Assembly: GCF_003967355.1 (NCBI RefSeq)
Contig: NZ_BIFH01000020.1
Span: forward strand, 248,001 to 312,000
Source of the DNA: Embleya hyalina
GTDB lineage: Bacteria; Actinomycetota; Actinomycetes; Streptomycetales; Streptomycetaceae
Direction: 5' to 3'
Length of the DNA stretch: 64,000 nucleotides
This document shows positions 54,869 through 64,000 of this stretch, in pieces. The position numbers were made by a program, and so were the translations under genes. How positions within the stretch are numbered: position 1 is the first letter of the stretch; each line of letters starts with the position of its first letter. The notes beneath the pieces were generated by a model. The model was not told the origin of the DNA. It worked only from the letters and a program-made list of their open reading frames with translations, and did not search any database.

Positions 54869-56197
54869 TCACCGGTTCCGCTCGGTCGCGGAACCCCCCT
54901 CGGCGGGCTTCGCCGGGTGCTCCTCGCCCCGCTTGATCCGGCGCACCACGATGGTGCCGACCCGGTTGCGCCGCCCCGACGGACTCTCCGCGACCAGCCG
55001 CAGCCCCTCGACCACCGCCGTCGCGCCCGGGATCGGCACCCGGCCCAGCGCCTTGGCCAGCAGGCCGCCCACGGTCTCCACGTCCTCGTCGTCGAGTTCG
55101 AGCCCGAACAGCTCGCCCAACTCGTCCACGGGCAGCCGGGCGGTGACCCGGAACGCGCCGTCGGGCAGCGGCTCGACCGGCGCGGTCTCGGTGTCGTACT
55201 CGTCGGTGATCTCGCCGACGATCTCCTCCAGGATGTCCTCGATGGTGACCAGGCCGGCGGTTCCGCCGTACTCGTCGACCACCACGACCATGTGCGTGCG
55301 CTCGAACTGCATCTCGCGCAGCAGGTCGTCGGCCGGCTTGCTGTCCGGCACGAAGGTCGCGGGGCGCATGATCGAGTCGACGCTCTCCTTGGCCCAGCCC
55401 GGATCGCCCATCGTGCTGCGCCGGGCCAGGTCCTTGAGGAAGACGATGCCGACCACGTCGTCCTCGTTCTCGCCGATCACCGGGATCCGCGAGTAGCCGC
55501 TGCGCAGCGCCAGCGACATCGCCTGCCGCAGCGTCTTGTGCCGCTCGATGAAGACCATGTCCGGGCGCGGCACCATCACCTCGCGCACGATCGTGTCGCC
55601 CAGTTGCAGCACCGAGTGCAACATCTCGCGCTCGTCGTCCTCGATCAACGAGTCCTTCTCGGCGAGGTCCACGAACGCGCGCAGCTCCGCCTCGGAGGCG
55701 AACGGCCCCTCGCGGAAACCCTTGCCGGGGGTGAGCGCGTTGCCGAGCAGGATCAGCAGCTTCGGCAGCGGCCCGAGCACCCGCGCGAGCCCGAACAGCA
55801 CGGGCGCACCGATCGTGGCCACCGTGACGGGGTGTTGCCGGCCGACGGTGCGCGGGGAGACTCCGACGGCGACGTAGGACACCACGACCATGATGCCGAT
55901 GGTGACCAGTACGGCCTGCCAGGTCTCGTCGAAGTCGTCCACGCACACCACGGTGACCAGCACCGCCGCCGACAACTCGCACGCGACCCGCACGAGCAGG
56001 GCCAGGTTGAGGTACCGGGCGGGATCCTGAACCACCGTCAGCAGTCGCTTGGCGCCTCGGCGTTCGGCGCGGACCAGTTCCTCTGCGCGGACTCGCGAGA
56101 TGCGCGAGAGGGCGGTCTCCAGGCACGCGAAGAGACCGGCCACCACGACCAGGACGATCGCGCCGACCACGAGGCGCACCACGCTGTCAGCGGGCAC
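54869..56197 (-). CDS. corC: CorC/HlyC-type protein (DUF21, CBS pair, CorC_HlyC domain)
   Basis: A 442-aa protein. An N-terminal DUF21 with about four helices (VVGAIVLVVVAGLFACLETA first) is followed by a CBS pair that opens VREVMVPRPDM and contains VPDSKPADDLLREM and VVVDEYGGTAGLVTIEDILE, then a CorC_HlyC C-domain. Family members act in Mg/Co efflux or membrane integrity. Between ybeY and the CDA-like gene, as is usual in this order. Confidence 0.92.
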   Translation of the reverse strand: MPADSVVRLVVGAIVLVVVAGLFACLETALSRISRVRAEELVRAERRGAKRLLTVVQDPARYLNLALLVRVACELSAAVLVTVVCVDDFDETWQAVLVTIGIMVVVSYVAVGVSPRTVGRQHPVTVATIGAPVLFGLARVLGPLPKLLILLGNALTPGKGFREGPFASEAELRAFVDLAEKDSLIEDDEREMLHSVLQLGDTIVREVMVPRPDMVFIERHKTLRQAMSLALRSGYSRIPVIGENEDDVVGIVFLKDLARRSTMGDPGWAKESVDSIMRPATFVPDSKPADDLLREMQFERTHMVVVVDEYGGTAGLVTIEDILEEIVGEITDEYDTETAPVEPLPDGAFRVTARLPVDELGELFGLELDDEDVETVGGLLAKALGRVPIPGATAVVEGLRLVAESPSGRRNRVGTIVVRRIKRGEEHPAKPAEGGSATERNR

Positions 56198-56248
56198 TGC
56201 CGCCCCCGACGCGTGCTCGGCCGGGGGCGGGGATATCCCGTGGCCGGC

Positions 56249-56722
56249 TCATCCGCGGTCGTCCGCGGCGCGGCGGGCCTCCCGCCAGGATTCGAGCAGT
56301 TCCTTCTGCAGCGCGAACATCTCGCGCTCCTCGTCGGGCTCCGCGTGGTCGTAGCCGAGCAGGTGCAGCACGCCGTGCACGGTGAGCAGGTGCAGCTCGT
56401 CGTCCATGGTGTGGCCGGCCGCCGCACCCTGGCGCTCGGCGACGGTCGGGCACAGCACGACGTCGCCGAGCAGCCCCTGCGGGGGATCCTCGTCGGCCTT
56501 GCCCGGACGCAGCTCGTCCATCGGGAAGGACATCACGTCGGTCGGACCGGGCAGGTCCATCCATTGGATGTGCAGTTGCTCCATCGCGGGTTCGTCCACG
56601 ATGACCACGGACAGTTCCGCCAGTGGATGGATGCGCATACGGTCCAGGGTCCATCGGGCGACGTCCACGATCGCGTGTTCGTCCACCCCCGTCCCGGACT
56701 CGTTGGCGATGTCGATGGACAT
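56249..56722 (-). CDS. ybeY: Endoribonuclease YbeY (rRNA maturation factor)
   Basis: A 157-aa zinc RNase acting in 16S rRNA 3'-end maturation and 70S quality control. The metal motif is [11 protein letters not shown], with [10 protein letters not shown] upstream. It starts 5 nt after the phoH stop, so the pair is coupled. Confidence 0.95.
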   Translation of the reverse strand: MSIDIANESGTGVDEHAIVDVARWTLDRMRIHPLAELSVVIVDEPAMEQLHIQWMDLPGPTDVMSFPMDELRPGKADEDPPQGLLGDVVLCPTVAERQGAAAGHTMDDELHLLTVHGVLHLLGYDHAEPDEEREMFALQKELLESWREARRAADDRG

Positions 56723-56727
56723 GGCCC

Positions 56728-57897
56728 TCAGTTCACTTCCCGTTCCACTGTCTGCATGTTCACTGTGTGCTTGCCGCGGCCGTTCTTGTCGATCGGCCGC
56801 CGGCCGCGCGACCTGGGCACGTCACCGTTTCCGGAGCCGTCGCCGTTCGGCCGCCCGTCCGCCTCGACTTGGATGTCGTAGCGCGCGTACGCGTCCACGA
56901 TCCGGCCGACGAGCTTGTGTCGGACCACATCATCGCTGGTGAGACTGCAGAACGCGATATCGTCCACGCCGCGCAGGATCTCCTGCACCACCCGCAGCCC
57001 CGACTGGGTGCCGCCGGGCAGGTCGACCTGGGTGGTGTCCCCGGTGACCACCATGCGCGAGCCGAACCCGAGCCGGGTCAGGAACATCTTCATCTGCTCG
57101 GCCGAGGTGTTCTGCGCCTCGTCGAGAATGATGAACGCGTCGTTGAGCGTCCGGCCGCGCATGTAGGCGAGTGGGGCGACCTCGATGGTGCCCGCGGCCA
57201 TCAGGCGTGGGATGGAGTCGGGGTCGATCATGTCGTGCAGCGCGTCGTAGAGCGGGCGCAGGTACGGGTCGATCTTCTCGTAGAGGGTGCCGGGCAGGAA
57301 GCCGAGGCGTTCGCCCGCCTCGACCGCGGGCCGGGTCAGGATGATCCGGGTGACCTGCTTGGACTGGAGGGCCTGGACGGCCTTCGCCATCGCGAGGTAG
57401 GTCTTGCCGGTGCCCGCCGGGCCGAGTCCGAACACGATGGTGTGCTCGTCGATCGCGTCCACGTAGCTCTTCTGGTTGAGCGTCTTGGGACGGATCGTGC
57501 GGCCGCGGTTGGACAGGATGTTGAGGGTCATCACCTCGGCGGGACCGTGTCCGTCGTTCGAGCGGACCATCGCCACCGAGCGCTCCACGGCCTCCTCGTT
57601 GAGCGGCTGGCCGGTGCGGACGATGACCAGGAGTTCGTCGAAGAGCCGGCGGACGAGGGCGACCTCGGCCTCGTTGCCGGAGGCGGTGACCTCGTTGCCG
57701 CGGACGTGGATGTCGACCTCGGGGAAGCCCTGCTCGACCACTCGCAGGAACGAGTCGCCGGAACCGAGGAGCGCCACCATCGGATGCTTGGCGGGGATCG
57801 TGATCTTCGCCTGGGCCTGCGCGGTCGGAGTTGCCCGGGAGTCGGCCCGCGGGGTGTTCTCGGAGCTCGCGCCTCGCGCGTTCGTCGTGGGAGCCAT
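56728..57897 (-). CDS. phoH: PhoH-like ATPase
   Basis: A 389-aa P-loop protein related to RNA helicases. Walker [12 protein letters not shown], Walker B IILDEAQN, and the conserved GDTTQVDLP block. An N-terminal ~100-residue part ([17 protein letters not shown]) is a KH-like domain. The ATG at 57897 follows AAGG; a GTG at 57921 is in frame. A basic tail ([16 protein letters not shown]) ends the protein. Confidence 0.93.
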   Translation of the reverse strand: MAPTTNARGASSENTPRADSRATPTAQAQAKITIPAKHPMVALLGSGDSFLRVVEQGFPEVDIHVRGNEVTASGNEAEVALVRRLFDELLVIVRTGQPLNEEAVERSVAMVRSNDGHGPAEVMTLNILSNRGRTIRPKTLNQKSYVDAIDEHTIVFGLGPAGTGKTYLAMAKAVQALQSKQVTRIILTRPAVEAGERLGFLPGTLYEKIDPYLRPLYDALHDMIDPDSIPRLMAAGTIEVAPLAYMRGRTLNDAFIILDEAQNTSAEQMKMFLTRLGFGSRMVVTGDTTQVDLPGGTQSGLRVVQEILRGVDDIAFCSLTSDDVVRHKLVGRIVDAYARYDIQVEADGRPNGDGSGNGDVPRSRGRRPIDKNGRGKHTVNMQTVEREVN

Positions 57898-57994
57898 GGG
57901 CGGCCTTGGCGGCCTGATCACGCCTCATTTCCGTGCTCGGGAAGCGGTTCGATGCTGCTCAATGGTAACTCTCCGGCCCCCGCGAACTTCGGGA

Positions 57995-58906
57995 TTATTC
58001 CGGCGCCGGCCGGCGGCGCGGGATCGTGATCCGGTCCAGGTCGTGGGCGGCGACGGTGTCCGGGAACACCTCGCGGGCCTGGTCCAGGAGCGGGCCCACG
58101 TCGGGGTAGCGCTGCGAGAAGTGGGTGAGCACCAGTTGCCGCGCGCCCGCCTCGGCCGCGATGGCCGCCGCCTCGCGGGCGGTGAGGTGGCCGACCTCGT
58201 ACGCGAGCTCGGCGTCGGCGTCGGCGAAGGTGGACTCGCACACGAGCAGATCGACGTCCCGGGCCAGCTCGACCGCGGCCGCGCAGCGCCGGGTGTCCAT
58301 CACGAAGGCGAACTTCTGCCCGGGACGGGGCACGCTCACCTGCTCCAGGGTCACCCCGCCGATCCGGCCCTCGCGCTGGAGTCGGCCCACGTCGGGCCCG
58401 GCCACGCCGTGCGCGGCGAGACGCTCGGGCAGTATCCGGCGGCCGTCCGGCTCGACCACGCGGTAGCCGTAGGACTCGACCGGGTGGGACAGGCGGCGTG
58501 CCTCCAGCGTGAACGGCCCGGCGGGGATGTGGACGTGCTCGCCCGCGAGCGGGTGCTCGATCGGCACGGCGGCCTCGTGGAAGGCGGTCGCGTGGTGCAG
58601 TCGGTCGAACCAGTGTTGCCCGCTGGCCGGGAAGTAGGCGGTCACCGGGTGCGGGACGCGGTCGAGCGAGAGCCGCTGGAGCACGCCGGGCAGGCCGAGG
58701 CAGTGGTCACCGTGGAAGTGCGTGACGCAGATCCGGGTGATGTCGTGCGCGGCCACGCCGGCGTGCAACATCTGGCGCTGGGTGCCCTCGCCCGGGTCGA
58801 ACAGCAGCCCCTCGCCGTCCCAGCGCAGCAGGTAGCCGTTGTGGTTGCGCTGCCGCGTCGGGGCCTGGCTCGCGGTGCCGAGGACGACGAACTCCCTGGT
58901 GGACAC
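57995..58906 (-). CDS. rnz: Ribonuclease Z
   Basis: A 303-aa metallo-beta-lactamase-fold RNase that trims tRNA 3' ends. The zinc motif is [10 protein letters not shown], with LTHFSQRY and the C-terminal phosphodiesterase-type blocks; the [13 protein letters not shown] start is family-typical. Starts with GTG, 6 nt after the HIT gene stop. Confidence 0.92.
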   Translation of the reverse strand: MSTREFVVLGTASQAPTRQRNHNGYLLRWDGEGLLFDPGEGTQRQMLHAGVAAHDITRICVTHFHGDHCLGLPGVLQRLSLDRVPHPVTAYFPASGQHWFDRLHHATAFHEAAVPIEHPLAGEHVHIPAGPFTLEARRLSHPVESYGYRVVEPDGRRILPERLAAHGVAGPDVGRLQREGRIGGVTLEQVSVPRPGQKFAFVMDTRRCAAAVELARDVDLLVCESTFADADAELAYEVGHLTAREAAAIAAEAGARQLVLTHFSQRYPDVGPLLDQAREVFPDTVAAHDLDRITIPRRRPAPE

Positions 58907-58912
58907 GTACGC

Positions 58913-59275
58913 CTAACCGGGAGGCCAGCTCAGCCCGCGGCCGCCGAGGAGGTGGGCGTGTACGTGGAAGACGGTCTGGCCGGCGCCGGCGCCGGTGTTG
59001 AAGACGATCCGGTAGCCCGAGTCGGCGATGTCCTCGGCGGTCGCGATCACGGCGGCCTCGGCCAGCAGCGCGCCGGCCAGCTCGGGGGCCTCGGCGCCCA
59101 GCTCGCCGGCGTTGGCGTAGTGCGCGCGCGGGATGACGAGGATGTGTGTGGGTGCCTGCGGGTTGATGTCGCGGAAGGCCACCACGTCCTTGGTCTCGTG
59201 GACGATCGTGGCCGGGACGTCGCCGGCGAGGATCTTGCAGAACAGGCAGTCGGCCTGGGGTTCCCCCGCAGCCAT
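58913..59275 (-). CDS. HIT-family nucleotide hydrolase/transferase
   Basis: A 120-aa histidine-triad protein of the HINT branch (adenosine 5'-monophosphoramidate hydrolase type). The triad is FHVHAHLLGG. The N-terminal CLFCKI pair could bind zinc. The ATG at 59275 has GGAGG 5 nt upstream. It precedes rnz directly. Confidence 0.93.
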   Translation of the reverse strand: MAAGEPQADCLFCKILAGDVPATIVHETKDVVAFRDINPQAPTHILVIPRAHYANAGELGAEAPELAGALLAEAAVIATAEDIADSGYRIVFNTGAGAGQTVFHVHAHLLGGRGLSWPPG

Positions 59276-59366
59276 GGGTGCCTCCATCGGGTCCGTGTCG
59301 ATCACGAGCGGTCGTCCCCGATCGTAGTGGGGTGAACACCCCGCTCGCGCGGGCCGGCCGGGCGAC

Positions 59367-60113
59367 TCAGCTCCAGCGGCCGGCGTGGGCCAGGAGCACC
59401 GAGGCGGCCGAGACGCCTGCCGTGGAGGTGCGCAGCACGGTCGGGCCGAGTCGGTAGGCGGTCGCGCCGACGGCGGTGAACGCGGCCAGCTCGTCCGGGG
59501 TGATCCCGCCCTCGGGGCCGACCACCAGGACCAGGTCGCCCTCGCTCGGGATGGCGGCGGTCGCGATCGGCTCGGTCGCCGCCTCGTGCAGGACGCCCGC
59601 GAACGAGGCGGTCGCCAGCAGCGCGGTCACCTGCCGGGTGCTCATCGGCTCGGTGACCTCGGGCAGGTGCAGCCGACGGGCCTGCTTGCCCGCCTCGCGC
59701 GCGGTGGCGCGCCACTTGGCCAGCGCCTTGGCCCCGCGCTCGCCCTTCCACTGGGTGATGCAGCGGGCGGCGGTCCACGGCACGATCACGTCGACGCCGA
59801 CCTCGGTCGTCGTCTCCACCGCCAGTTCGCCGCGATCGCCCTTGGGCAGCGCCTGGACCACCACGATCCGGGGCGCGGGAGCGGGTTCCTCGGTGCGTGA
59901 GTCGACGTCGATGTAGAGCGTGTCCTTGCCCTCGGTGCGGTTGACCGTGCCGTACACGGCCAGCCCGGCACCGTCGGCGAGGACGATCGGCTCACCGGCC
60001 GCCAGTCGGCGCACCGTGACGGCGTGCCGGCCCTCGGCTCCGTCCAGGACGACCTGCCGGCCGTGCCGGATCGTGTCGCCGGGGGCGAGGAAGACGGGGG
60101 CGCTCAAGCGCAT
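59367..60113 (-). CDS. rsmE: 16S rRNA (uracil1498-N3)-methyltransferase
   Basis: A 248-aa SPOUT methyltransferase. The PUA-like N-domain (GRHAVTVRRLAAGEPI) is followed by the trefoil knot with VVGPEGGITPDEL and LGPTVLRTSTAGVSA. It overlaps the preceding gene's end by 10 nt (start 60113, upstream stop ends at 60104). Confidence 0.94.
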   Translation of the reverse strand: MRLSAPVFLAPGDTIRHGRQVVLDGAEGRHAVTVRRLAAGEPIVLADGAGLAVYGTVNRTEGKDTLYIDVDSRTEEPAPAPRIVVVQALPKGDRGELAVETTTEVGVDVIVPWTAARCITQWKGERGAKALAKWRATAREAGKQARRLHLPEVTEPMSTRQVTALLATASFAGVLHEAATEPIATAAIPSEGDLVLVVGPEGGITPDELAAFTAVGATAYRLGPTVLRTSTAGVSAASVLLAHAGRWS

Positions 60114-61171
60114 GCCTTTCGGGCTGCGGCCATCTCGTCGACGAGCCGGTGGATCACCTCGGCGGCCGGCTCCTCGCGGGCGAGGCGCCAGCCCTGACCG
60201 GCCCACAGGGCCAGGCCGTCGGCCTCGCCACGCGCGGCGGCGGCCTTGCGGATCGGCGCGACCAGGTGGTGGACGTACGGGTAGACCCCGGGGGCCTCGG
60301 CCTCGTGGCGGGCGGCGAAGCCGTTGTACAGCCCCCGCGCCCAGCGGCCGGAGAAGGCGCGAGTGAGCACGCTGCGCTCGAAGGCGGGGTCGCCGAGCGC
60401 GGCCTTGTGCGCGGTCGAGGCGACGCTTTCCGGGCCGCGGAGGAAGGCGGTGCCCAGTTGGGCGGCGCTGGCCCCGGCGAGCCGGACGGCCTCGATCTGC
60501 CGGCCGGTCATCAGGCCGCCGGCGGCGATCAGCGGGAGGTCGGTCTCGGCGGCGATCAGGGTGAGCAGCGTGAGCAGGCCGTACGGGGCGGGGGCGGCGG
60601 GATTGTCGAAGCTGCCCTGGTGGCCGCCGGCCTCGCCGCCCTGGACGCACAGCGCGTCCACGCCGTGCGCGACGGCGAGCCGGGCCTCCTGGGGGGTGGT
60701 GACGGTGGCGACGGTAAGCGTCCCGGCCGCCCGCAGCGCGGCGACCGCCTCGATGTCGGGCAGGCCGAAGGTGAAGCTCACCACCGGGACGGGACGGGCC
60801 AGGAGGAGGTCGAGCTTGGCGTCCCAGTCGTCGCGCTCGACGCCCGGCGCGGGGGTGCCGACGGTGCCGCCGTACCGCGCGGCGGCCCGGGCCAGCGAGC
60901 GGGCGTAGCGCGCGGTGAGCTCGTCCTCGGCGCGGGTGGGCGGGGGCTGCGGCATGAACGCGTTGACCCCGAACGGCACGTCGCCGAGCAGCGAACGCAG
61001 TTCCTCGATCTCGGCGCCCAACGCCGCGGCCGACCGATACCCGGCCGCGAGAAACCCGAGGCCGCCGGCACGCCCGACCGCCGCCGCCAGCGCGGGCCCA
61101 CTCGCACCGGCCATCGGCGCCTGCACGATCGGCAGTTCGGTCAGTCGGGTCGGATCGGCGTTCGTCGGCAT
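60104..61171 (-). CDS. Nitronate monooxygenase / 2-nitropropane dioxygenase-like FMN protein
   Basis: A 355-aa TIM-barrel flavoprotein of the NPD family. FMN blocks are PIVQAPMAGASGPALAAAVG, GVDALCVQGGEAGGHQG, LPLIAAGGLMTG and AAQLGTAFLRGPES. Members oxidise alkyl nitronates or propionate-3-nitronate. Two adjacent ATGs (61174, 61171) follow GGGGAG; the second has the better spacing. Its end overlaps rsmE by 10 nt, so they are co-translated. Confidence 0.88.
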   Translation of the reverse strand: MPTNADPTRLTELPIVQAPMAGASGPALAAAVGRAGGLGFLAAGYRSAAALGAEIEELRSLLGDVPFGVNAFMPQPPPTRAEDELTARYARSLARAAARYGGTVGTPAPGVERDDWDAKLDLLLARPVPVVSFTFGLPDIEAVAALRAAGTLTVATVTTPQEARLAVAHGVDALCVQGGEAGGHQGSFDNPAAPAPYGLLTLLTLIAAETDLPLIAAGGLMTGRQIEAVRLAGASAAQLGTAFLRGPESVASTAHKAALGDPAFERSVLTRAFSGRWARGLYNGFAARHEAEAPGVYPYVHHLVAPIRKAAAARGEADGLALWAGQGWRLAREEPAAEVIHRLVDEMAAARKACA

Positions 61172-61706
61172 CATGCTCCCCGTTCCCTCGATCGACTGGG
61201 CACCCGTCACCCACCCAAGCCTAGGCCGCCCCCACGCCCTCGGGCCCGCGGCCCCGAACGTCCGCGGCGAGCGTCTTTCGAACGCCGGACGGGTCGGGCG
61301 TGGTCGCTTTCGGTGGCCGAAGCCGCGGTCCCGGAACGCCCGCGGCGAGCGTCCTCGCCCGCCGGAAGGGCCGGGTTCGGCCGTGCTCGGGGGATGAGGT
61401 CGCGGTCACGGGGATCCCACACCCCGGACGGGCCGACTTCGGTCGAGCCCGCGATCCGGGGCCGCCCGCGGTTTCCGGGAGTCGAGGCGAGTCCTCCCCC
61501 GCGCCGGGCGTGCCGGGACGGGTCACCCGCTCGAGGACACCACCGCAGGCTCGACCGCCGGACCCGCGCGAAGCCGGTCCGTCCGGCGTGCGACGACCGC
61601 CCGCCGCAGGCGAGCGGGGGCCGGCCGCCGGACGGCGACCGATGCCGGTCCGTGCGGCGTTCGAGGACGGTGCACCACCGCCCCCACCCGCGCTCCCTCG
61701 CGCCCG
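61172..61706. repeat. GC-rich intergenic region with dispersed palindromic repeat units
   Basis: A 535-nt gap with no convincing gene. It holds several copies of a streptomycete-type intergenic unit built on TTCGAACGCCGGACGGG or its complement, at about 61272-61300, 61349-61377, 61574-61597 and 61645-61673. The last two share the 9-mer CCGGTCCGT. The GCGGCGAGCGTC word precedes the first two units. Left units face right and right units face left, so the region can form large hairpins after dnaJ. Confidence 0.65.
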
Positions 61707-62840
61707 CTACCGGCCGTTGAAGGCGTCCTTCAGGCGCGAGAACAGCCCCTGCTGCCCCGGCGTGAACTGCCCCGACGGGCGTTCCTCGCCGCGCAGCTTG
61801 GCCAGCCGGCGGAGCAGTTCCTCCTGCTCGGGGTCGAGCTTGCTCGGCGTCTGGACCTCGACGTGCACGACCAGGTCGCCTCGGCCGCCGCCGCGCAGGT
61901 GGGTGATGCCCCGCCCGTGCAGCGGGATCGACTGGCCCGACTGGGTACCCGGGCGGATGTCGATCTCCTCCGTGCCGTCCAGCGTCTGCAGCGGCACCTT
62001 CGTGCCGAGCGACGCCGCCGTCATCGGGATGGTGACCGTGCAGTGCAGGTCGTCGCCCCGCCGCTGGAAGGTGGCGTGCGCGACCTCGACGATCTCCACG
62101 TACAGATCGCCCGCCGGGCCGCCGCCGGGACCGACCTCGCCCTCGCCCGCGAGCTGGATCCGCGTACCGCTGTCCACGCCCGCCGGGATCTTGACGGTGA
62201 GCGTGCGCCGCGCGCGGATGCGGCCGTCGCCCGCGCACTCGGGGCACGGGTGCGGGACCACGGTGCCGAAGCCCTGACACTGCGGACACGGCCGCGACGT
62301 CATGACCTGGCCCAGGAACGACTTGGTGACCTGGCTGACCTCGCCCCGCCCGCGGCACATGTCGCAGGTCTGCGCCGTGGTGCCCGGGGCCGCGCCCTCG
62401 CCGTTGCACGTGTTGCACGTGACGGCGGTGTCCACCTGGATCTCCCGGGTGGTGCCGAACGCGGCCTCTTCGAGGGTGATCTCGATCCGGATCATCGCGT
62501 CCTGGCCGCGGCGCGTGCGCGAGCGCGGTCCGCGCTGGCTGGCCTGGCCGAAGAACGCGTCCATGATGTCGCTGAACCCGAAGCCGGCCTGGCCGAAGCC
62601 ACCACCGCCCCCGCCGCCCCCGGAGGACAGCGGGTCGCCGCCGAGGTCGTACATCTGACGCTTCTGCGGGTCCGAAAGGACCTCGTAGGCGTTGTTGATC
62701 TCCTTGAACCGGTCCTGCGTCTTCGGGTCCGGATTGACGTCCGGGTGCAGCTCCCGAGCGAGCCGGCGGAAGGCCTTCTTGATTTCCTCCGGGGTGGCGT
62801 CGCGCCGTACCCCGAGGACCTCGTAGTAATCGGTAGCCAA
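61707..62840 (-). CDS. dnaJ: Chaperone DnaJ (HrcA-linked copy)
   Basis: A 377-aa type I DnaJ. J domain DYYEVLGVRRDATPEEIKKA with HPD, a Gly-rich segment, four CxxCxGxG zinc repeats (CNTCNGEG, CDMCRGRG, CPQCQGFG, CPECAGDG) and C-terminal substrate domains. A TTG at 62840 is the most likely start: GGAG lies 8 nt upstream, and it follows the hrcA stop by two bases. It acts with DnaK/GrpE encoded elsewhere. Confidence 0.94.
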   Translation of the reverse strand: MATDYYEVLGVRRDATPEEIKKAFRRLARELHPDVNPDPKTQDRFKEINNAYEVLSDPQKRQMYDLGGDPLSSGGGGGGGGFGQAGFGFSDIMDAFFGQASQRGPRSRTRRGQDAMIRIEITLEEAAFGTTREIQVDTAVTCNTCNGEGAAPGTTAQTCDMCRGRGEVSQVTKSFLGQVMTSRPCPQCQGFGTVVPHPCPECAGDGRIRARRTLTVKIPAGVDSGTRIQLAGEGEVGPGGGPAGDLYVEIVEVAHATFQRRGDDLHCTVTIPMTAASLGTKVPLQTLDGTEEIDIRPGTQSGQSIPLHGRGITHLRGGGRGDLVVHVEVQTPSKLDPEQEELLRRLAKLRGEERPSGQFTPGQQGLFSRLKDAFNGR

Positions 62841-62842
62841 CT

Positions 62843-63859
62843 CTACGACTCCGCGAGGATCTGTCCGACGTACCGTGCCACGGCGCGCACCGCTCCCATC
62901 GTTCCGGGGTAGTCCATCCGGGTCGGCCCGAGCACTCCGAGCTTCGCCAGTGTTTCCTGCCCACTGCCGTATCCGACGGCGACCACCGAGGTCGCGGCCA
63001 GTCCTTCGTGCATGTTCTCGTGTCCGATCCGCACGACCATGCCCGGGTCGGTCGCCTCGCCCAACAACCGCAGCAATACGACGTGTTCCTCGAGTGCTTC
63101 CAGGACCGGGCGGATCGTGTTCGGGAAGTCCATGCCGAAACGGGTCAGGTTGGCCGTCCCGGCCAGGACGACCTTCTCTTCCTTGTGCTCGACCAGGGTG
63201 TCGAGCAGGGTGGCCAGGATGCCCGCCACGATCGGCCGTTCCTCGGCGGTGAACGGCTCGGCGAGATCCTGGACCAGCAACGGCACATCGGCGAACCGCT
63301 TGCCGGTGATGCGGCTGTTCAGCCGCGCCCGGACGTCGGCGAGCAGGTTCTCGCCGACCGGGCCCGGCGTGTCCATCACCCGCTGCTCGACCCGGCCCGT
63401 GCTGGTGATCAGCACCAGCATGACCCGGGTGGGCGCCAGGGTGAGCAGCTCGACGTGCCGGATCGTCGAGCGGGTCAGCGAGGGGTATTGCACGACGGCG
63501 ACCTGATGGGTCAGCTGCGCGAGCAGCCGGACCGTACGGCCGACCACGTCGTCCAGGTCGACCGCGCCGGCCAGGAAGGTCTGGATCGCCCGGCGCTCGG
63601 CGCCGGACAGCGGCTTGACGCCCGCGAGCCGGTCGACGAACAGCCGGTAGCCCTTGTCGGTGGGCACCCGGCCGGCGCTGGTGTGGGGCTGCGTGATGTA
63701 GCCCTCCTCCTCCAGCGCGGCCATGTCGTTGCGAATGGTGGCCGGGGAGACCCCGAGGTTGTGTCGGTCCGCGAGCGCCTTGGAGCCGACCGGCTCCTGG
63801 GTCGCCACGTAGTCCTGCACGATGGCGCGCAGCACGTCCTGTTTCCGATCGTCGAGCAT
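62843..63859 (-). CDS. hrcA: Heat-inducible transcription repressor HrcA
   Basis: A 338-aa repressor of class I heat-shock genes. The N-terminal winged helix ([20 protein letters not shown]), the [17 protein letters not shown] block and the C-terminal HrcA domain are complete. GGGAGG lies upstream of the ATG at 63859; an upstream in-frame start at 63889 lacks a site. It binds the CIRCE element 70 nt upstream and controls itself and dnaJ. Confidence 0.95.
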   Translation of the reverse strand: MLDDRKQDVLRAIVQDYVATQEPVGSKALADRHNLGVSPATIRNDMAALEEEGYITQPHTSAGRVPTDKGYRLFVDRLAGVKPLSGAERRAIQTFLAGAVDLDDVVGRTVRLLAQLTHQVAVVQYPSLTRSTIRHVELLTLAPTRVMLVLITSTGRVEQRVMDTPGPVGENLLADVRARLNSRITGKRFADVPLLVQDLAEPFTAEERPIVAGILATLLDTLVEHKEEKVVLAGTANLTRFGMDFPNTIRPVLEALEEHVVLLRLLGEATDPGMVVRIGHENMHEGLAATSVVAVGYGSGQETLAKLGVLGPTRMDYPGTMGAVRAVARYVGQILAES

Positions 63860-63928
63860 GGTGCGCACCTCCCTGACCCGTTCTTCCACCCGTTGCCGTG
63901 TCGCTTAGGCGGTGGTTCGTCCCACTGG

Positions 63929-63955
63929 TTGGCACTCCGTCCCGCCGAGTGCCAG
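63929..63955 (-). promoter_or_regulatory. CIRCE operator
   Basis: TTGGCACTC, nine bases, GAGTGCCAG: the CIRCE inverted repeat with 9-bp arms (two changes from the TTAGCACTC/GAGTGCTAA consensus). A TACACT -10-like hexamer on the minus strand (63954-63959) overlaps its upstream edge, so HrcA binding would block initiation. Confidence 0.92.
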
Positions 63956-64000
63956 TGTACGGGTCACCCGATCCGGACCGTACCCCTGAGTCCGTGCCAA

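Overview
The window is about 72-75% GC chromosomal DNA from a filamentous actinomycete, most likely Streptomycetales. The base composition, GTG/TTG starts, GTGA/ATGA/TGATG stop-start overlaps, CIRCE/HrcA, Zur-type operators and the housekeeping gene orders (rpsB-tsf-pyrH-frr-cdsA; glyS-znuACB-zur-uppS-recO; leuA-era-corC-ybeY-phoH-rsmE-dnaJ-hrcA) all point there. No rRNA, tRNA, CRISPR array, prophage or insertion sequence was recognised. The identification comes from reading the sequence only; no database search was run.

Region 1 (1-26 kb) is a polyamine/amine uptake and catabolism island. On the minus strand, reading away from a PucR-type regulator at 10.6 kb, are an aldehyde dehydrogenase, a PotA-PotB-PotC spermidine/putrescine-type ABC importer, a DadA/PuuB-type FAD amine oxidase, a methylmalonate-semialdehyde dehydrogenase, a CpdA-like metallophosphoesterase and a tyrosine-phosphatase-like protein. 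A Ser/Thr kinase, a sortase-anchored LPxTG protein, a geranylgeranyl-reductase-like flavoprotein and a CPA2 antiporter separate this block from its second half: PotD (the periplasmic-type lipoprotein that PotABC lacks locally), a second aminobutyraldehyde dehydrogenase, an AsnC/Lrp regulator translationally coupled to a class III aminotransferase, a small FMN-binding protein coupled to a second FAD amine oxidase, and a second tyrosine-phosphatase-like gene that closes the block. The likely flow is polyamine import, oxidation or transamination to an aldehyde, then oxidation to an amino acid that enters central metabolism.

Region 2 (26-35 kb) has a degenerate MacB/LolD-type ABC ATPase with its FtsX-like membrane partner, then rlmN, cdsA, frr, pyrH, tsf and rpsB (translation and phospholipid core genes, all on the minus strand), then an M23 peptidase.

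Region 3 (36-50 kb) has tetR, a tRNA-dihydrouridine synthase, a NADAR protein, glyS, a zinc uptake operon (znuA-znuC-znuB-zur) behind tandem Zur-like boxes, a His-rich TIGR03943 protein with its UPF0718 permease partner, uppS, recO, a zinc-ribbon protein and a TauD dioxygenase. The switch near 35-36 kb looks like a junction between two blocks that, from memory, lie far apart in Streptomyces coelicolor.

Region 4 (50-64 kb) has leuA with a leucine-rich leader peptide, era, a cytidine-deaminase-like protein without its zinc ligands, corC, ybeY, phoH, rnz, a HIT protein, rsmE, a nitronate-monooxygenase-like protein, dnaJ and hrcA preceded by CIRCE. Strong GC-rich hairpins mark most convergent gene ends.
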